Part shown: piece after piece, positions 21,801 to 32,673 of the stretch
How the letters are laid out: every line of letters starts with the position of its first letter
How positions within the stretch are numbered: the first letter of the stretch is position 1
Source: Zizania palustris
Lineage: Eukaryota > Streptophyta > Magnoliopsida > Poales > Poaceae
Length of the DNA stretch: 64,000 bases
Direction: 5' to 3'
Assembly (NCBI GenBank): GCA_019279435.1
Contig: JAAALK010000287.1
Span: 20,274,162-20,338,161 of the forward strand
Translations under genes and position numbers: made by a program
The notes under the pieces: generated by a model
The model's input: only the letters and a program-made list of their open reading frames with translations
Told to the model about the DNA's origin: nothing
Databases searched by the model: none

Positions 21801-23516
21801 TTTTCTAAATTTGATTTTCCACAATTCCATATTCATATCCTGCTGTTCTTTTAGCGTGTCCATGTTGGTACAGTCTAGCTTTATGTATATGTCAATTGTT
21901 AGTGTGAAAACATTACTGATCTAGATAGGAATTTATATGGCACAGATCCACAGCTAATCTTCAGTGGTTGTGATAGTAATTAGGTGCTCAGCAAAATTCA
22001 GATAATCTCTGAGATGGTTGAGTTACTTTGATGTGCCCTCAAGATTTTCATGAAATATACTCAAGATGCTGAAACCCAGGAACCTTCATCAAATCCTCCC
22101 TCCAGTTGACCATGTGTTTTCTTGCATTTATACATCAAACCTCAGGTCCTCACTACCAAATGTAAAGGATTTCCAACATTAGCAACCCTGCATTGTTTGT
22201 CAGTGTCCCTTAATGGGTGTGAATGGTCAAATTTGATGAAAAGTTTAAACAGTGATACTATTGAAAAAAACAATAAAAGATGAGAGGAGCAGTGTCATCA
22301 TCTAAGAGCATGCATCTACTCCCTGCCCCTGACTGGATCCTAACTTCCTCAAACAATCCTATGTGCCCAAATAACTAACTGCTCAGTTGATTTCAGTTTA
22401 CTAAAAATATAAAACGTGATGTCATCAAACATGCCTTGCAACACGGAACTTGTTTGTAGTTTGTACTTATTGTACCGTTTCCTTATGCAGTTTTAACTAT
22501 TGTACTTATACTAACATGCCATGAGTCTCAGGTCTCCAACGCTACATGGAGTTCCAAAGGTTGTAACAGCACCTCAAGTTGTCCAGGAGATATCTAGTGA
22601 TCAGCACACTAAAGCTGTTTCCTCGGTTCCTCAACAATCAAGGCCTCAAGAACCTTCAACTAGCACTCCGAGTGTCCGTGAAGTCTTTCCTACCTCTGGA
22701 CCCACAAAGGATGCGGATAATATATCCAACTGCAGTGAGAGGAGGAATGTTGTCAAAATAAGGGTGAAGCGTGCTTCATCGTCAAGCAAAGCAGATGATG
22801 CTGATCGCAGAGATCATTCGCATGGTGGGAGAAATGAAAATGGAACAGGTCCATGTAGCTCTATGTCAGTGGATGCCCCTATGATTGAAGCACCGGAAGC
22901 AGTAAATGTAAGTAATCATAACATTGAGGAACAGAACTCATGTCATGATAGGGAATCAAGGATGTCAGCAAGCGTTAGCAACGTCAAACTACTGGACAAG
23001 CATGAAGTATCCAAGGAACTACAGTGCACAGCCGATTCCAGGCTTGATGCTCTCTCCAAGGATCACTCCTCTCCTGTCATTAATGGGCAGGAAGGCATAG
23101 ACAAGCCTTCTAGTCAGCTTGAAGGAGTCTCCACCAGCTATGATGGAAACCAAGCTCCAAAGTCCATTAACGGCCTTGAAACAAAAGAGAAGAAGAAGAA
23201 GGACAAGAAAGATAAAAAGCGGAATCGAGATAAGAAAGATGATCCGGAGTACCTGGAGAAAAAGCGGCTCAAGAAAGAGAAGAGGATGGAGAAAGAAAAG
23301 GCTAAAAAGCAGAAGGAAGGTGAAGGGATTTCTTCTTCCGAACAGCAGAATATAGCTAAACCTTCAGACTCCCAAGGAACTTTATCAGCAGCAAGACCAC
23401 CCGCTCCAGTGCCAAATGCGGAACCCCAGGTATCAAACATGGGGACGCCAGTAAATACCACACGGACAATGGCAGCGACCAAGATTAGGATCAAAGTCAA
23501 GCCTCTACAAAGATAA
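6899..23516 (+). CDS. TAF2: TAF2, TFIID subunit 2, C-terminal half (11 exons, 5' end outside window)
   Basis: TAF2 is the large TFIID subunit with an M1-aminopeptidase-like fold that contacts the core promoter in the nucleus. The exons read 6899-7024, 7095-7151, 8585-8664, 8754-8796, 19664-19750, 19902-19991, 20342-20400, 20484-20574, 20655-20820, 20895-21078 and 22532-23516. All junctions are GT-AG and the phases agree, giving 655 residues. Recognisable conserved segments are FWRVRVEAAYALA, KFYKSRRFDADIGLP, EYFVLEAIPHA, EAIEFILQLLKYND, LLKRIDRLLQFD and a HEAT-like helical region. A lysine-rich tail ends in KIRIKVKPL. Plant TAF2 is roughly twice this length, so the peptidase-like domain is encoded to the left. 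The intron 8797-19663 is enlarged by nested retrotransposons. The acceptor of exon 20342 is the least certain junction, because an alternative AG lies at 20281-20282. Confidence 0.9.
7025..8584 (+). other. TAF2 introns between exons 1 and 3 of this window
   Basis: Two introns (7025-7094 and 7152-8584) flank the small exon 7095-7151. The longer one is AT-rich and has no gene; it contains the degenerate three-unit repeat noted separately. Confidence 0.75.
7612..8045. repeat. Three degenerate tandem units of about 165-180 bp in a TAF2 intron
   Basis: Units begin near 7612 (GCTCAGAAGTGGC), 7792 (GCTCAAAAGTGGC) and 7957 (diverged). Each holds the ordered motifs AACCA, a TTTTC/TTTGC-rich segment, GATCTTGACAACAA-like, an ATACGTGAAA-like segment and GGCCTCAAAACCCTA-like. 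The repeats are old, with many substitutions. Whether they come from a transposon is unknown. Confidence 0.5.
8951..9057 (+). repeat. 5' LTR of Copia B (107 bp)
   Basis: TG...CA ends, with a near-identical partner at 19325-19430. About five differences in 107 bp suggest an older insertion than Copia A. The length is short for an LTR. Confidence 0.92.
9058..10783 (+). pseudogene. Copia B gag and protease region, decayed
   Basis: Fragments of Gag can be read, for example FREWSMMLHVCL near 9446, and a stretch ending in ELTRQMERLECRVAS near 10420. A protease-like segment follows near 10490 (WIFDFGASFHMT), in which the catalytic DTGAS reads DFGAS. In-frame TAG stops at 9596, 9623, 9683, 9746, 9890, 10222 and 10778 fall mostly where glutamine would be expected. 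Frameshifts are also present, and no protein can be made. Confidence 0.8.
10784..11072 (-). repeat. 3' LTR of Copia A2
   Basis: 289 bp, reading TGTTAGCG...CTTTCA on the minus strand and identical by eye to 15924-16212. It differs from the A1 LTR by a few substitutions and one base in length. Confidence 0.94.
11099..15852 (-). pseudogene. Copia A2 Gag-Pol, split by one frameshift
   Basis: Transcribed leftward from ATG at 15852. Gag, protease (DTGASSHM) and the start of the pre-integrase motif are in one frame (to 13756). The integrase, reverse transcriptase (YVDDIIL) and RNase H are in another (14038 to 11099). Compared with the intact copy at 1163-5917, one A is missing from an AAA run at 13994-13995, just after LGHPGREALS. 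This single deletion separates Gag-protease from integrase-RT. Otherwise the frames are open and differ from A1 by scattered substitutions. The element could move only with enzymes supplied by another copy such as A1. Confidence 0.93.
15924..16212 (-). repeat. 5' LTR of Copia A2
   Basis: 289 bp, identical by eye to the partner at 10784-11072. The primer binding site complement (TGATACCA) lies immediately to its left at 15916-15923. Confidence 0.94.
16213..19324 (+). pseudogene. Copia B integrase, reverse transcriptase and RNase H region, decayed
   Basis: The frame resumes with WHHHLGHV at 16216, then integrase (DDFSRF, HAQNGGAE), interrupted at 16702-17192, then FWAEVVSTVVYL. The reverse transcriptase shows LDVKNAFLHGELHEV near 18115 and LLYVDG near 18358, where the catalytic YVDD reads YVDG. 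RNase H segments are YFDATWGSDP near 18853 and KHVGIDCFYVR near 19142. TAG stops at 16625, 18109, 18517 and 19247 again sit where glutamine or a similar residue is expected. The product is dead. Confidence 0.85.
16702..17192. mobile_element. Small insertion with 10-bp target duplication, possibly Mutator-like (MITE-sized)
   Basis: About 490 bp separates HRHL in the Copia B integrase frame from its continuation LLKTAWE. Both sides carry ATCGTCACCT (16692-16701 and 17193-17202), a direct duplication within the 9-11 bp range of Mutator-like elements. The left part is full of the GATACG / CGTATCGG motif in both orientations. The terminal inverted repeats are weak, so the class is uncertain. It contains no coding frame. 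Confidence 0.6.
19325..19430 (+). repeat. 3' LTR of Copia B (106 bp)
   Basis: Partner of 8951-9057, preceded by TTGAGGGGGG and followed by the duplicated target TAACT. Confidence 0.92.
21164..21487 (-). mobile_element. TRIM / SMART-like miniature LTR retrotransposon in a TAF2 intron
   Basis: On the minus strand a complete 87-bp terminal repeat (21487 to 21401, TGTTGGACTA...CCTAACA) is followed by TGGTATCAGAGTC, a perfect tRNA-Met primer binding site. Then come about 170 bp of non-coding interior, a purine tract (TAGGGGGAA) and a second terminal repeat truncated at its far end (21231 to 21164). There is no reading frame. Terminal repeats under 100 bp plus PBS and PPT are the definition of TRIM elements. 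It lies in the intron 21079-22531. Confidence 0.85.
21504..21592. repeat. Short tandem repeat, unit about 27 bp
   Basis: The unit AACACCATGCAACAGTGCTTCC occurs twice and then again in diverged form (CCCATGCAATAATGCTTCCAG). It lies just beside the TRIM element in a TAF2 intron. Confidence 0.6.
22532..23516 (+). CDS. TAF2: TAF2 last exon: disordered, lysine-rich C-terminal tail
   Basis: This exon encodes 327 residues plus the TAA stop at 23514. It begins after the acceptor GTCTCAG and continues the codon split in GGAAG|G. Most of it is Ser/Pro/Gln/Asn-rich and looks disordered. A strongly basic stretch near residues 215-260 alternates Lys and Glu (EKKKKKDKKDKKRNRDKKDD), and the end is KIRIKVKPLQR. 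Such a tail is typical of plant TAF2. The ATG at 22521 lies in the intron and is not a start. Confidence 0.88.
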
Positions 23517-23720
23517 GCTGAAGATAATTGCAAGAGAATCTACATTGTTCATGTGCCTGTGCCTGGATCACCATTTGTAAGATATACTGTACAGTAGGAA
23601 AACCGCGCGATCTGTAGGTTGTATGATGAGTAGACAAATTTTAATTGAATGGCTGATGTATCCTGTAAAGAAATGATACTGGCCCAGTAAATTTCTGGGG
23701 TAATAGGCATTGACTTAGAG
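23517..23720 (+). other. Probable TAF2 3' UTR
   Basis: AT-rich DNA directly after the TAF2 stop. AATTGAATGG and AATGATA-type segments near 23645-23680 could be plant polyadenylation signals, but the cleavage site cannot be fixed from sequence. Confidence 0.45.
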
Positions 23721-26700
23721 CATTGCTTATGGTGAAATCATGAGGCGTAATGGTTGCTTGATTTTGCTCCATGATTTGTGTTTCTTTTGTCACCAGCTAC
23801 TGACTGACATTGAATGAAAGTAAGAAACTTGCATGGATGCTCTGTAGAATTTTTGCCACAACGTGAAAAGGCAGATTGTATGGATCGAGGGTGGAACGTG
23901 GAACTCCTACGATTATTCACCATTCATTTCAGTTTTCTACTTCATTTATGAAAGGTTTTGCTTTTCTTAAGATTATTTTATTTTGAGGTAGAGAGACGAG
24001 GATGCCTTTGGCTTGATATCAAAATTAATCACGTCAAATGTTAGCTACGTTCCAAAATTTAGTATCTTAGAGATATATGATGGTTATTTAGTTTGACGTG
24101 GTAAACTTTCTACGCAAAAAGTTTCTAGAGTTATTATGTTTGATGTTGCCCTAAACTTTCTGTGTAAAAAAGTTCTAGAGTTGCTTCATTTTAACAATTT
24201 TAGCATGGAAAAATATTTAAACCATATATGAAGTTTGAAAGGTACATTTAACTACGAGAAATTGCATCTTCGCAGCGAGTGCATTATGGGTTTGCCCGAC
24301 TGTCTAATGTGAATATACTTGGTAAAAAAATTTAAAAATTGGACGTGCCAAGACTGCGGGTTCAAGTAATAAAACGGTCGAGTGTTTTTTTTATACTGCA
24401 AACCACTGTTTTCCCGTGTTTGTATTTTCTTGCTACATTTCGGGTGACTGGGTGTGTTTTTGTTTATCGGCAAGTGGTATTCTTAATTTCTCCTTTTGTT
24501 GCCCTGCAGAACTTGTTCAGAAAAGTGCCGGTCAAACCAAACTTGTCGACTGAGTATTGGAGCAGGCTCTCTCTGTTTGTGATGCAGCGAGTTCAGCTGA
24601 TTCAACATGTGATGCAGTTTAGACGTTTCTGACATGTGGGCTCGAGTTCTAGGAATTAAGGATTAAAGGATAGCTGCTTCTACAGCCAGCAAAGATGACC
24701 AAGAGGAAGACAAATGCTTTTGGTCATGAAATTATATTCAAAGAAATATAATGCTGTAATGAGTCTTTTGCGTCAGAATGGGGTACAAGAAAATCAAGCG
24801 CCGTACCCACACGAGTGATATGACACAAAGGAAGGCATGCGAGTTCTTGGAATCTTTTCTCACATATAGTGCCAACATGAAAAGCCACTTAAAATCACTG
24901 AATTCTGTGGCACGACCTGCCAGTTCGGACGTTTGTGCAGCAGGAACTTCGATGTTAATTGTTCTTCAAGCGGGCGAAACAAGCAAAATCTCAGGTTATC
25001 CTTCCAGTTTCATGATTCACGAGGAAATGAATTTGCGCAGATCAGAGGCCACATGTTCTAACTCTGCATCAATTCATTATGTGGATCACATACACACAGA
25101 ACAGAAGGACAATAATGTTCTTATCTGCTCGATTGTACCTCCAGGATTTAATAGCAAGCATGAATCTAAGCTTTCACTACAGGTCTTGTCAAATGATAGG
25201 AGGAGGCAACTACGTACCGATCGATTGCGCGTGTCAATACATCGTGCACTTTTCCGCTCTACACCGGAAAGATCACCTTCGCAGTACGAGAATTTTGGCT
25301 CACAAGTCAACATTTGTGGCTCTCTACAGCCTTAATTTCGTTTCTTGGTCACGCCGCTATGATTCGCCGTATGCCCTGCGGCTTGCAATGATATACTTGG
25401 AGGGCTCGTCGCCTCACATTAATTCATGGCTTTCCAATCCGATGCCTGTGTGCAGTGTACTGGTGCCAACAAATGCATGCTTGCCAAGAATTGAAGTTGC
25501 CAGGTGCATGCATGCATGCTGCGGGCGACACGACGCAAGGTCCCAAGCAAGGACTACTACTCGTCATCCCATTTCCCTCACTTTTTTTAATCCTTATCCA
25601 TGGTCCGATCCTAGCTTTCATGTATGCAGATCTCCTTTCTTCCTTCGTTGCTCTAGGCCTAGCTACTTTTGCAATCAACCATTGTGTGATCGATCATGAA
25701 CAGAATGTGACGGCAAGAAATTTGGCGCCATATATCCTGGGGGAACTCCCAGGCTCTCAGCTAGCTCAGCTCCTTTGCTGAGCACATGTGTACATTTGTT
25801 TCGGCGAGAGCTATTTGCTTATTATGAAACACTAGCGAGCCATGTCGACATCTTCATCAGCAATTCAGCCAATATTACACAGGACATGAATTCATGAAAG
25901 CTAGAGGATAACGACCCAAGTTAATCAGGCTGCTTTTGCACTACTGTGTTAACTTTGAGAATCTCTTGTCTGAAAAGTCAAAACTCATGTCTTTTCCGAG
26001 ACGACGAACCTGATTAGTACATTTTGAGGGTGGTATGACACCCACTGGCGACCGATAAGGAGGTTGATGCTCTAATCAGACTCTCCGTGATGGGAGTGGA
26101 TGATGCTAGCTCATCCTGCTGCTTGACACAGATCGATGTGTTGTTCTTTTCTCCGATATAGAAAGTTCATCCGAATCACGAGTAAATATCATCCTAAAAT
26201 GTGTGCATCTAAACAATTTTACTTTCATCGCCACTACGTACCTTTGTAAATACTTCGATTCCTTATTATATCCGTCGTTTTTTCGACTTTTACACAAGAA
26301 TTTTAAAAAAATCTAAATAACTTTGTTACCCTTATTTATTATTTGTTTCAGAAAATTAAATTATTTATTTTTGAGATATGTAACATTTATTTGACAAGGA
26401 TAGACATAGAAAAAATGATATAAAAAATTCCTAAAAATTCTAAAACGACATATATATATATATATATTTGTAAAATAGTTAAGATAGCTAGCTAAAACAT
26501 ATATAGTACCTAGATTGATATTTGAAATAACAAAGGAAATGTGCTAGAATTGAAGATTCTAATAGAAAAACTAGTGTACATACAAGAAACTTGCGGTTAA
26601 AATAGACTATTCTGGAGGCGGTGTTATAATGTAGTTAAGTTTATGTACATTGCATGTCCAGGTCATGCATTGGTCGCTCTGATCCAGTTGCATGCAACAA

Positions 26701-29700
26701 AAAATTGTTTAATTAGCCCGTCATTTACTAGCTCTTCTGACGATCAGGTGATCAGTACCTAACATTTCGACAGTTTGTGTCGGAGAAAAATGCCCAAATC
26801 GCCTAGTAGATCGACCAGCTTATAGACAAGCGTATATATGCATATTTTGATTCTTCTTCATTTTTTCTTTACTTCGAGTCTTTGACGCGTCGACGGCAGA
26901 TGCAGAGAACTAGATCGTGCACTGCATTTGCTACATTCTGTCGCAGAGATGCATCGCATGTAGTTACGATTTCACATCATGCAAATCGAGAAAGCTACAA
27001 GACGTACGTCCTCACACAGCACTGCACCCAGATCAACAGACGTTTGCCTCTTTGAGTGGATCATCATATCGGAGAGGATCACCGGGCAAAAAAGTTCATC
27101 CCAGGGGCAAAAATGTTCATGTTTTTCATGTTTATGTATGTAAAGCTAAGTGGCTCGATCGCTAGGTAGGCGCGCGAGATGGGACGCAGCTCCACACTAC
27201 AATACTGCAAACTGATATGTGCATTGTGCAGTACTATAAAGGATCCAATTATTCCATTAATCCGACAAAAATGAGGCGAACGAACCCATGTACAGAGAAA
27301 GCTCACGTCGCATGAGGATAGATCGCGTTCGATCTAGTCTCTCTCCAGTCTCCACTACACATATTTGAGCTGGTGGCGGGCGATGCTAATTGTTCTGCAT
27401 CTTCTCTGTCTCGTCCCATCTGCATGACTGCATCCTCATCTTCACAATTTCATGAAAACGAAAGCCATCTACCCCAATAAAAACTCTACGATCGACGATG
27501 TTCTCTGCATAAAAATGGCTTATCTTTCTCTGTTAACGAGGCCAGCTAGCATGATCGATGGTTAGCTCGTGTGTGTGCTGGTCTTCTGATCTCCACACGT
27601 TTGTGTTGCTTTGAGCCACTACACTGTTCATACACACATGCACGTTTGAGGCAGCTAGCAGCTGGCAGCTGGCCGATCGAGAATTATCTGGACAAGCTAC
27701 TAGCTAGTAGCTCATCTGGTGTATTAGCCCCTGTAGATATATGTAGGTAGCTAGGAGAAGTAGCTAGCTAGCTCTAATGTGCGAGGTGGCGGGAGAGCGA
27801 AAGCTAGAGAGATAGAAGAGGGAGATAGAGAGATAGAGAGAAGAGGCCAGCAATGGCGGCTGCAGAAACCGAAAGGCATACAAGGCCGGGAAGCAACCGG
27901 CCGAAAGGCGCCACTAGCTACCTTGTAGATCGACAAATAATTATCATCTTTTGTAGTTGTAGATCTCTCCTTTCTAGCCGATGCTGCGTACGTACGTACG
28001 TAAGTACTCGATCCATGTGATGCCAAAGTTTCCTGTCTACATACACGAGATCATATATCGCACGTGCGTGTTTATACGTGCGTACGTATTTCTACGCATG
28101 CACCTAAAGCTATACGTAATACCGAACAACATGCATTCTACATACATTAATTAATTCATACGTGCTAGCCTTCACATTTGAAGTAGCTAGCTAGCTGCCT
28201 AGCTTAGCTAAGTGTGAGGCTGTGATCAGCTAAGGAATGCAGGCACGTATATACGCAGATGCAGGCCGGGGCTAGCTCAGCTCAGTGGGACGCAGAAGAT
28301 GACAGCTAGAGCACGACGAGAGAGCTAGCCCAGAGATGAGATCGATGCAATTAAGCTAGCTAGCTCGGAGGCAAGAAAAAAAAAAGAAACAGAACATTTA
28401 TATTGCATATATTAATAATAGATAAATATGCATGTATGTGTGCTGACGTCTAGCGCTCTAGCTAGCTAGCGCTAGTATAGCTAGCTATAGCTCGATGGGT
28501 ATTGCGAAAGTGGCGAGCTGCATGCTCAGAGATCAACACGGGAGTGAGAATCTCCGGGGAGGCCCCGGCCCGGCCGCCGTCTTCGTCGTTGTCGTCGTCG
28601 TCGTCAAATGCCGCGCGCGCAGCCAGCGTACGGCCATGTCGATCGCGACGACCGATCTCACCTCCTGCATGCGCGCACGCCCCTGCAGCCTCCAGAGACC
28701 GCCAGTACACTCCATCGGCGTCAACCACCTGGCCTCCACGGGGATAGCTAGCGTACGTGGGCCCCACGCACGCCGTGAACCAGCTCGCGTTTGCATGCGT
28801 GCGTGATGAGGCAGTGTCGGCCGGCGGCGGCGGCGGTCTCGCCGGCCGGCCGGCCGGCCGGCCGCGACATCACCTTCTCCCCTGGCCGCCCGGCCTGATG
28901 TGCATGCATGACGCGTTACTTCCCCGGATATATAAATACGATATATGCGTGTACAATATTATATATAAATTAACGACGCCGACCGACCGATGCCATGCTG
29001 CAGGGATCGATATGATGTCTCTCTAGCTAGGGAAATTACGTATGTACACGGGATCGAGCAAATTCGGCCACCCTAGAAAACATACGGCGGATGGAGCAAT
29101 AAAAGTATGAAAATAGGATAACGAGACGAGACATTTAAATAGGTGTTAAGTGGAATTGCAGTGAGGTATGTTAGCTTAGGTATCTTAGCGAACAAACGAT
29201 TTGAATCTTGTTCCTACACAACCGACCTGATCGAAGAAAACATATATGGTATTTTTTGTCTAGCTAAATATTATGTGCAATTTCTCTCATTTATCTAGAT
29301 TCTAGACTAATAAGTTTATTTTAATGTGCAATTCTATTTCAGATATAAATTTTCTTATATATTATACACACACGTACGTACTATATATACACACACCTTT
29401 GTAACTATACTATAAATATACTGGACACTCTAACAAGTTCTCACGTTAATATAAAGATATAACCATGCATCAAAACAGCTTAAATTAAAGTAGCGTAGTT
29501 GAAGTTTTCTAAATTACTAAATTTAGAAAATACTAAAATCAAGAGTACAAATGATTATAACCTCATAATTATTAATATTGGATTTTTGACATCACTAAAT
29601 CATGGAAAAAGAATTAAATCGATGGTCCAAAAGAACTACAACTTCATATTTATTCATTCTAGATTTTGGAATTACTGAATCACTAAAAATATTTTGTGTT

Positions 29701-30315
29701 TATTAATCAACCAATGGAAAATATTTGATGAAAATATAGTTTGAAAGCATAAATAATCCACGTAAATGCACGGGTTACCGACTAGTTTCTAGATATAATA
29801 TAAACAAATCTACAAAGTTATAATGTAGACCCACCATTATCAACAACATATTTTATTGTTTTTCATCAATTAGCATGCTAATTAATTTTTAGCTAGATCA
29901 ATCAGCATGCTAAAACATGCTAACATGGTATATACATATATTCTTGATTTGGACGTACTACAAAACTATCATTGTGAGATAAATTTGGTGGTTTACAATT
30001 CTCTAGACATCATATCCAATTCGTTTTTTATTCGATCCTCCAATTCTCTGTGACTTCGGCGAAGCTATCAACGACGACGAGGTGCGGTGTGGCAGCAACT
30101 AACACGTACGGTACTGCATGATTAATTTTCGAGGTTTTGATGTGTGTAGGTGGGTGGGGAGAGACTGCAGACGAGAGCATCAAAGAGCTAGGAGGAAGGT
30201 GACGGCAGGGGAAGCCAGAGAGATCGAGGTAGAAGAGATAGGTGCAGGGGTATGTACGTATGTAGGGACCTCTCTTTAGTGTTGATGCCACACATTGGTT
30301 ATAAAAAAGGGGTAG
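23721..30315. other. Intergenic DNA downstream of TAF2; no supported gene
   Basis: The stretch is AT-rich, with a CTAGCTAG / CGATCG-rich zone at about 27.5-28.5 kb and a GC-rich zone at 28.5-28.9 kb that includes a GGCC/CCGG palindromic run near 28840-28863. Open frames here (for example 24778-25335 and 28462-28767) have no recognisable domain and are not called. Simple repeats include (TA)n at 26451-26466 and a GA-rich stretch at 27800-27845. Confidence 0.5.
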
Positions 30316-30590
30316 CACTACGGGACTGTTGGGGTTTGCCGAGTGTCTAGGGCACTCGGCGAAGCCTCTTTTGCACTTGGCAAAGGCTTCGCCAAGTGCC
30401 ACACTCGGCGAACCCCACTCAGCACCAGTCGTGTCGGCGACGTGAGGGTTCGCCGAGTGTTTTTTGTCGGGCACTCGGCGAAGTCTTTACCGAGTGCAAT
30501 ATAGACTTCGCCGAGTGCCACACGTAGCACTCGACAAACATGGCCGGCTAACGGTCGGGGGGCGTTAACGGGGGTTTGCCGAGTGCCCCA
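30316..30590. mobile_element. CACTA element fragment (one terminus)
   Basis: Starts CACTACGGGACTG and is dense in GCCGAGTG and its complement CACTCGGC, the subterminal repeats of grass CACTA (En/Spm) elements. No matching TAGTG end is visible before about 30600, so it appears truncated. The right boundary is approximate. Confidence 0.7.
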
Positions 30591-31081
30591 CGTGTGCACA
30601 GATTGAACTCTAAAATATAACATACTTATTCAAGTTAAAAGGTATACTAGCAAGATATATGGTTTTATATCTAATAAGGGCTTGAGCTAGCTTGGGACAA
30701 AATCATGTGCATGCTTTTATGTGTAATAGAGATTTTTTAGGCATTCAACCTTGCACTGAATTCAAGAAATCTTCTTCTTCTTCTTCTTCAAAGGCTTTCA
30801 CTCTCAAACGAGTTAGACTGTGTTAGAGTTAAAATCCAAACTTACGTATGATTTCCATTTGAGGGCTAGGTTTTACTACATTAGCTCGCTAAGCTAAGCC
30901 TGTCACTATATCGTAACCTTTTAGAGGAAAGGAACGCTCTCCTTTACCGGTGCTTACCTGCTATGTCAAGAAAACATAAGCAGAGTTGCCAAACTCAAGA
31001 ATAATTCACAAAAATCTACCCAATCAAAACTCCGACAACGTATTTGTTAACTTCACAATATATAATTAATTTAATTATATA

Positions 31082-32673
31082 CTCCATCCCATCCGGTGCA
31101 CAAACAATAGTCGTTTTATCTTTTATTGAGAGTGTACAAATATTAGTCACTCCGTCAATCTAAGTGTTTGTCACTTTAATTGTACTCTTCTCCTGAAGCG
31201 TATGGAGGCTGCCAAATCACTACCGGAAAATAAAAATTCGCCGAGTGTCACATTGTTTGCCGAGTGTATTATTTCGGGCACTCGGCAAACATGTGTTTGC
31301 CGAGTGTTTTTTAAAAAACACTCGGCAAACTAAAAACGCTCGGTAAATCAATTGTTTGCCGAGTGTTTTTTGAAGATACACTCGGCAAACAATGATTTTA
31401 ACGGGCACGTCACGGCGCCGTTCTTCTGCGGTTAAAAAAATTGAGGGTTTGCCGAGTGTTTTTTGAAAAACACTCGGCAAACAATTTTTTTTATTATTTT
31501 ATGTGAAACCATATTTTAACTCTATGTGGTATTTGCAATTTCTTTTTAACTTGAATTTTTTTCTGCACTGACAATACAACATATATGATCCCTTGTAAAA
31601 ATTGCATATTTTTTAAGTCATTTAGCTATTTTTTTATTCATTAATTATGTTTCTAGGATTTAAATTGAAATAAGTGAAATTTGAACTACAAGTGCCTAAA
31701 ATAATAAACCAAAAATTATTTTCAGCCAAATTTCAAAATTGGCGCACTTTTTTTTTTCAAAAATTTCAACAATTTTCTTTTAAAATCCACCCCTCCTTTC
31801 CTTCTCCCTCCACTCTCCTCTATCTCTTCCCTCCCACCGGCGCCCTCTCCCCCAGCCACCGAGCTCCCGCCTCACCGGCTGCCGGCCCCGCCGCCCCGGC
31901 CCGCCGCCTCGCCCCGCCGCCCCTGGCCGCCCCGCCCCGCCGCCACTGGCCGCCCCGCCCCGCCGCCATGGCCTCCGCCCCGCCGCCACGGCCTCCGCCC
32001 CGCCGCCTCGGCCCCCGCCCCACCGCCCCTGGCCGACCAGCCCCGCCGCCACGGCCCCCCGCCGCCACGACCGTCCGCGCCCGCGCCGTCGCCTGCGCCC
32101 ACGCCGCGCCCACGCCGTCCGCGCCGTGGCCACGCCCGCGCCATCGCCCGCGCCCGCGCCCGCGCCATCCGCGCCGTGGCCACGCCGTCCACGCCGTGGC
32201 CATGCCCGCGCCCGTGGCGCGCGCAAATTTTTTTTATTTTACACTAAATTCTTTGTCGAGTGCTTTCTTTTGGCACTCGGCAAACCAACCGTTAAAATTT
32301 TACCATTCCGTTTGCCCCTCTTTTTCGCCGAGTGCCAAATTTTACACTCGGCAATACATGTTCGCCGAGTGCCCGAGATTTTACACTCGGCGAAGTGTTG
32401 TTCGCCGAGAAATTTTTTGTCATGCGTCATTCGCCGAGTGCAACACTCGGCAAGCCTTTGCCGAGTGTAAACAAGGCTTCGCCGAGTGCTTTTGGCACTC
32501 GACGAACAAAGGTTCTCCCGTAGTGAATGATGTGGCCACTGAGAGTTGAACTTGGTGGCACCACTAAAGTTTATGCTCCATAACCAGTTGAGACAACCCT
32601 TATAACTTTATTTAATATCACCTTGATATGTGTAATTTTATCTAAACGACTAATATTTGTACACCGGATGGAG
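31082..32673. mobile_element. Stowaway-like MITE split by a CACTA insertion
   Basis: The ends are inverted: CTCCATCC...GGTGCACAAACAATAGTCG on the left, and on the right, in reverse complement, CTCCATCCGGTGTACAAATA followed by TTAGTCG. TA dinucleotides flank both sides (31080-31081 and 32674-32675). Without the internal CACTA element it would be about 281 bp. These features fit a Stowaway (Tc1/mariner) MITE. It has no coding capacity. Confidence 0.75.
31218..32525. mobile_element. Non-autonomous CACTA transposon (1308 bp)
   Basis: It begins CACTACCGGAAAA and ends with the inverse TAGTG at 32521-32525 (reverse complement CACTACGGGAGAA). The 3-bp target duplication AAT is present at 31215-31217 and 32526-32528. 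Both subterminal regions carry many GCCGAGTG / CACTCGGC motifs. The centre (about 31860-32220) is an extremely GC-rich CCGCC / GGCCCCG repeat-like block with no recognisable protein domain, possibly a captured host fragment. No transposase is encoded, so movement would need a helper. Confidence 0.92.

Noticed and set aside
22521..22531. ATG at 22521 as the start of a separate lysine-rich gene
   Set aside because: It lies upstream of a good splice acceptor, and the frame from 22532 continues the TAF2 codon split exactly; KIRIKVKPL is the TAF2 end.
24778..25335. 185-codon open frame (+) after TAF2
   Set aside because: No domain, no clear promoter, and the translation has no family resemblance. 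A random open frame is likely.
27750..28500. CTAGCTAG / CGATCG-rich zone as a microRNA gene or regulatory array
   Set aside because: No conserved plant microRNA sequence was recognised and no long hairpin could be read. These tetramers are common in grass intergenic DNA.
28838..28864. GGCC/CCGG palindromic run as a regulatory site
   Set aside because: A simple GC repeat with no partner or known binding site. It is noted only as composition.
31674..32549. 291-codon frame in the CACTA element
   Set aside because: Its middle is low-complexity Pro/Arg/Ala from the GC-rich block and its ends are the subterminal repeats. It is not a credible protein and no transposase motif is present.
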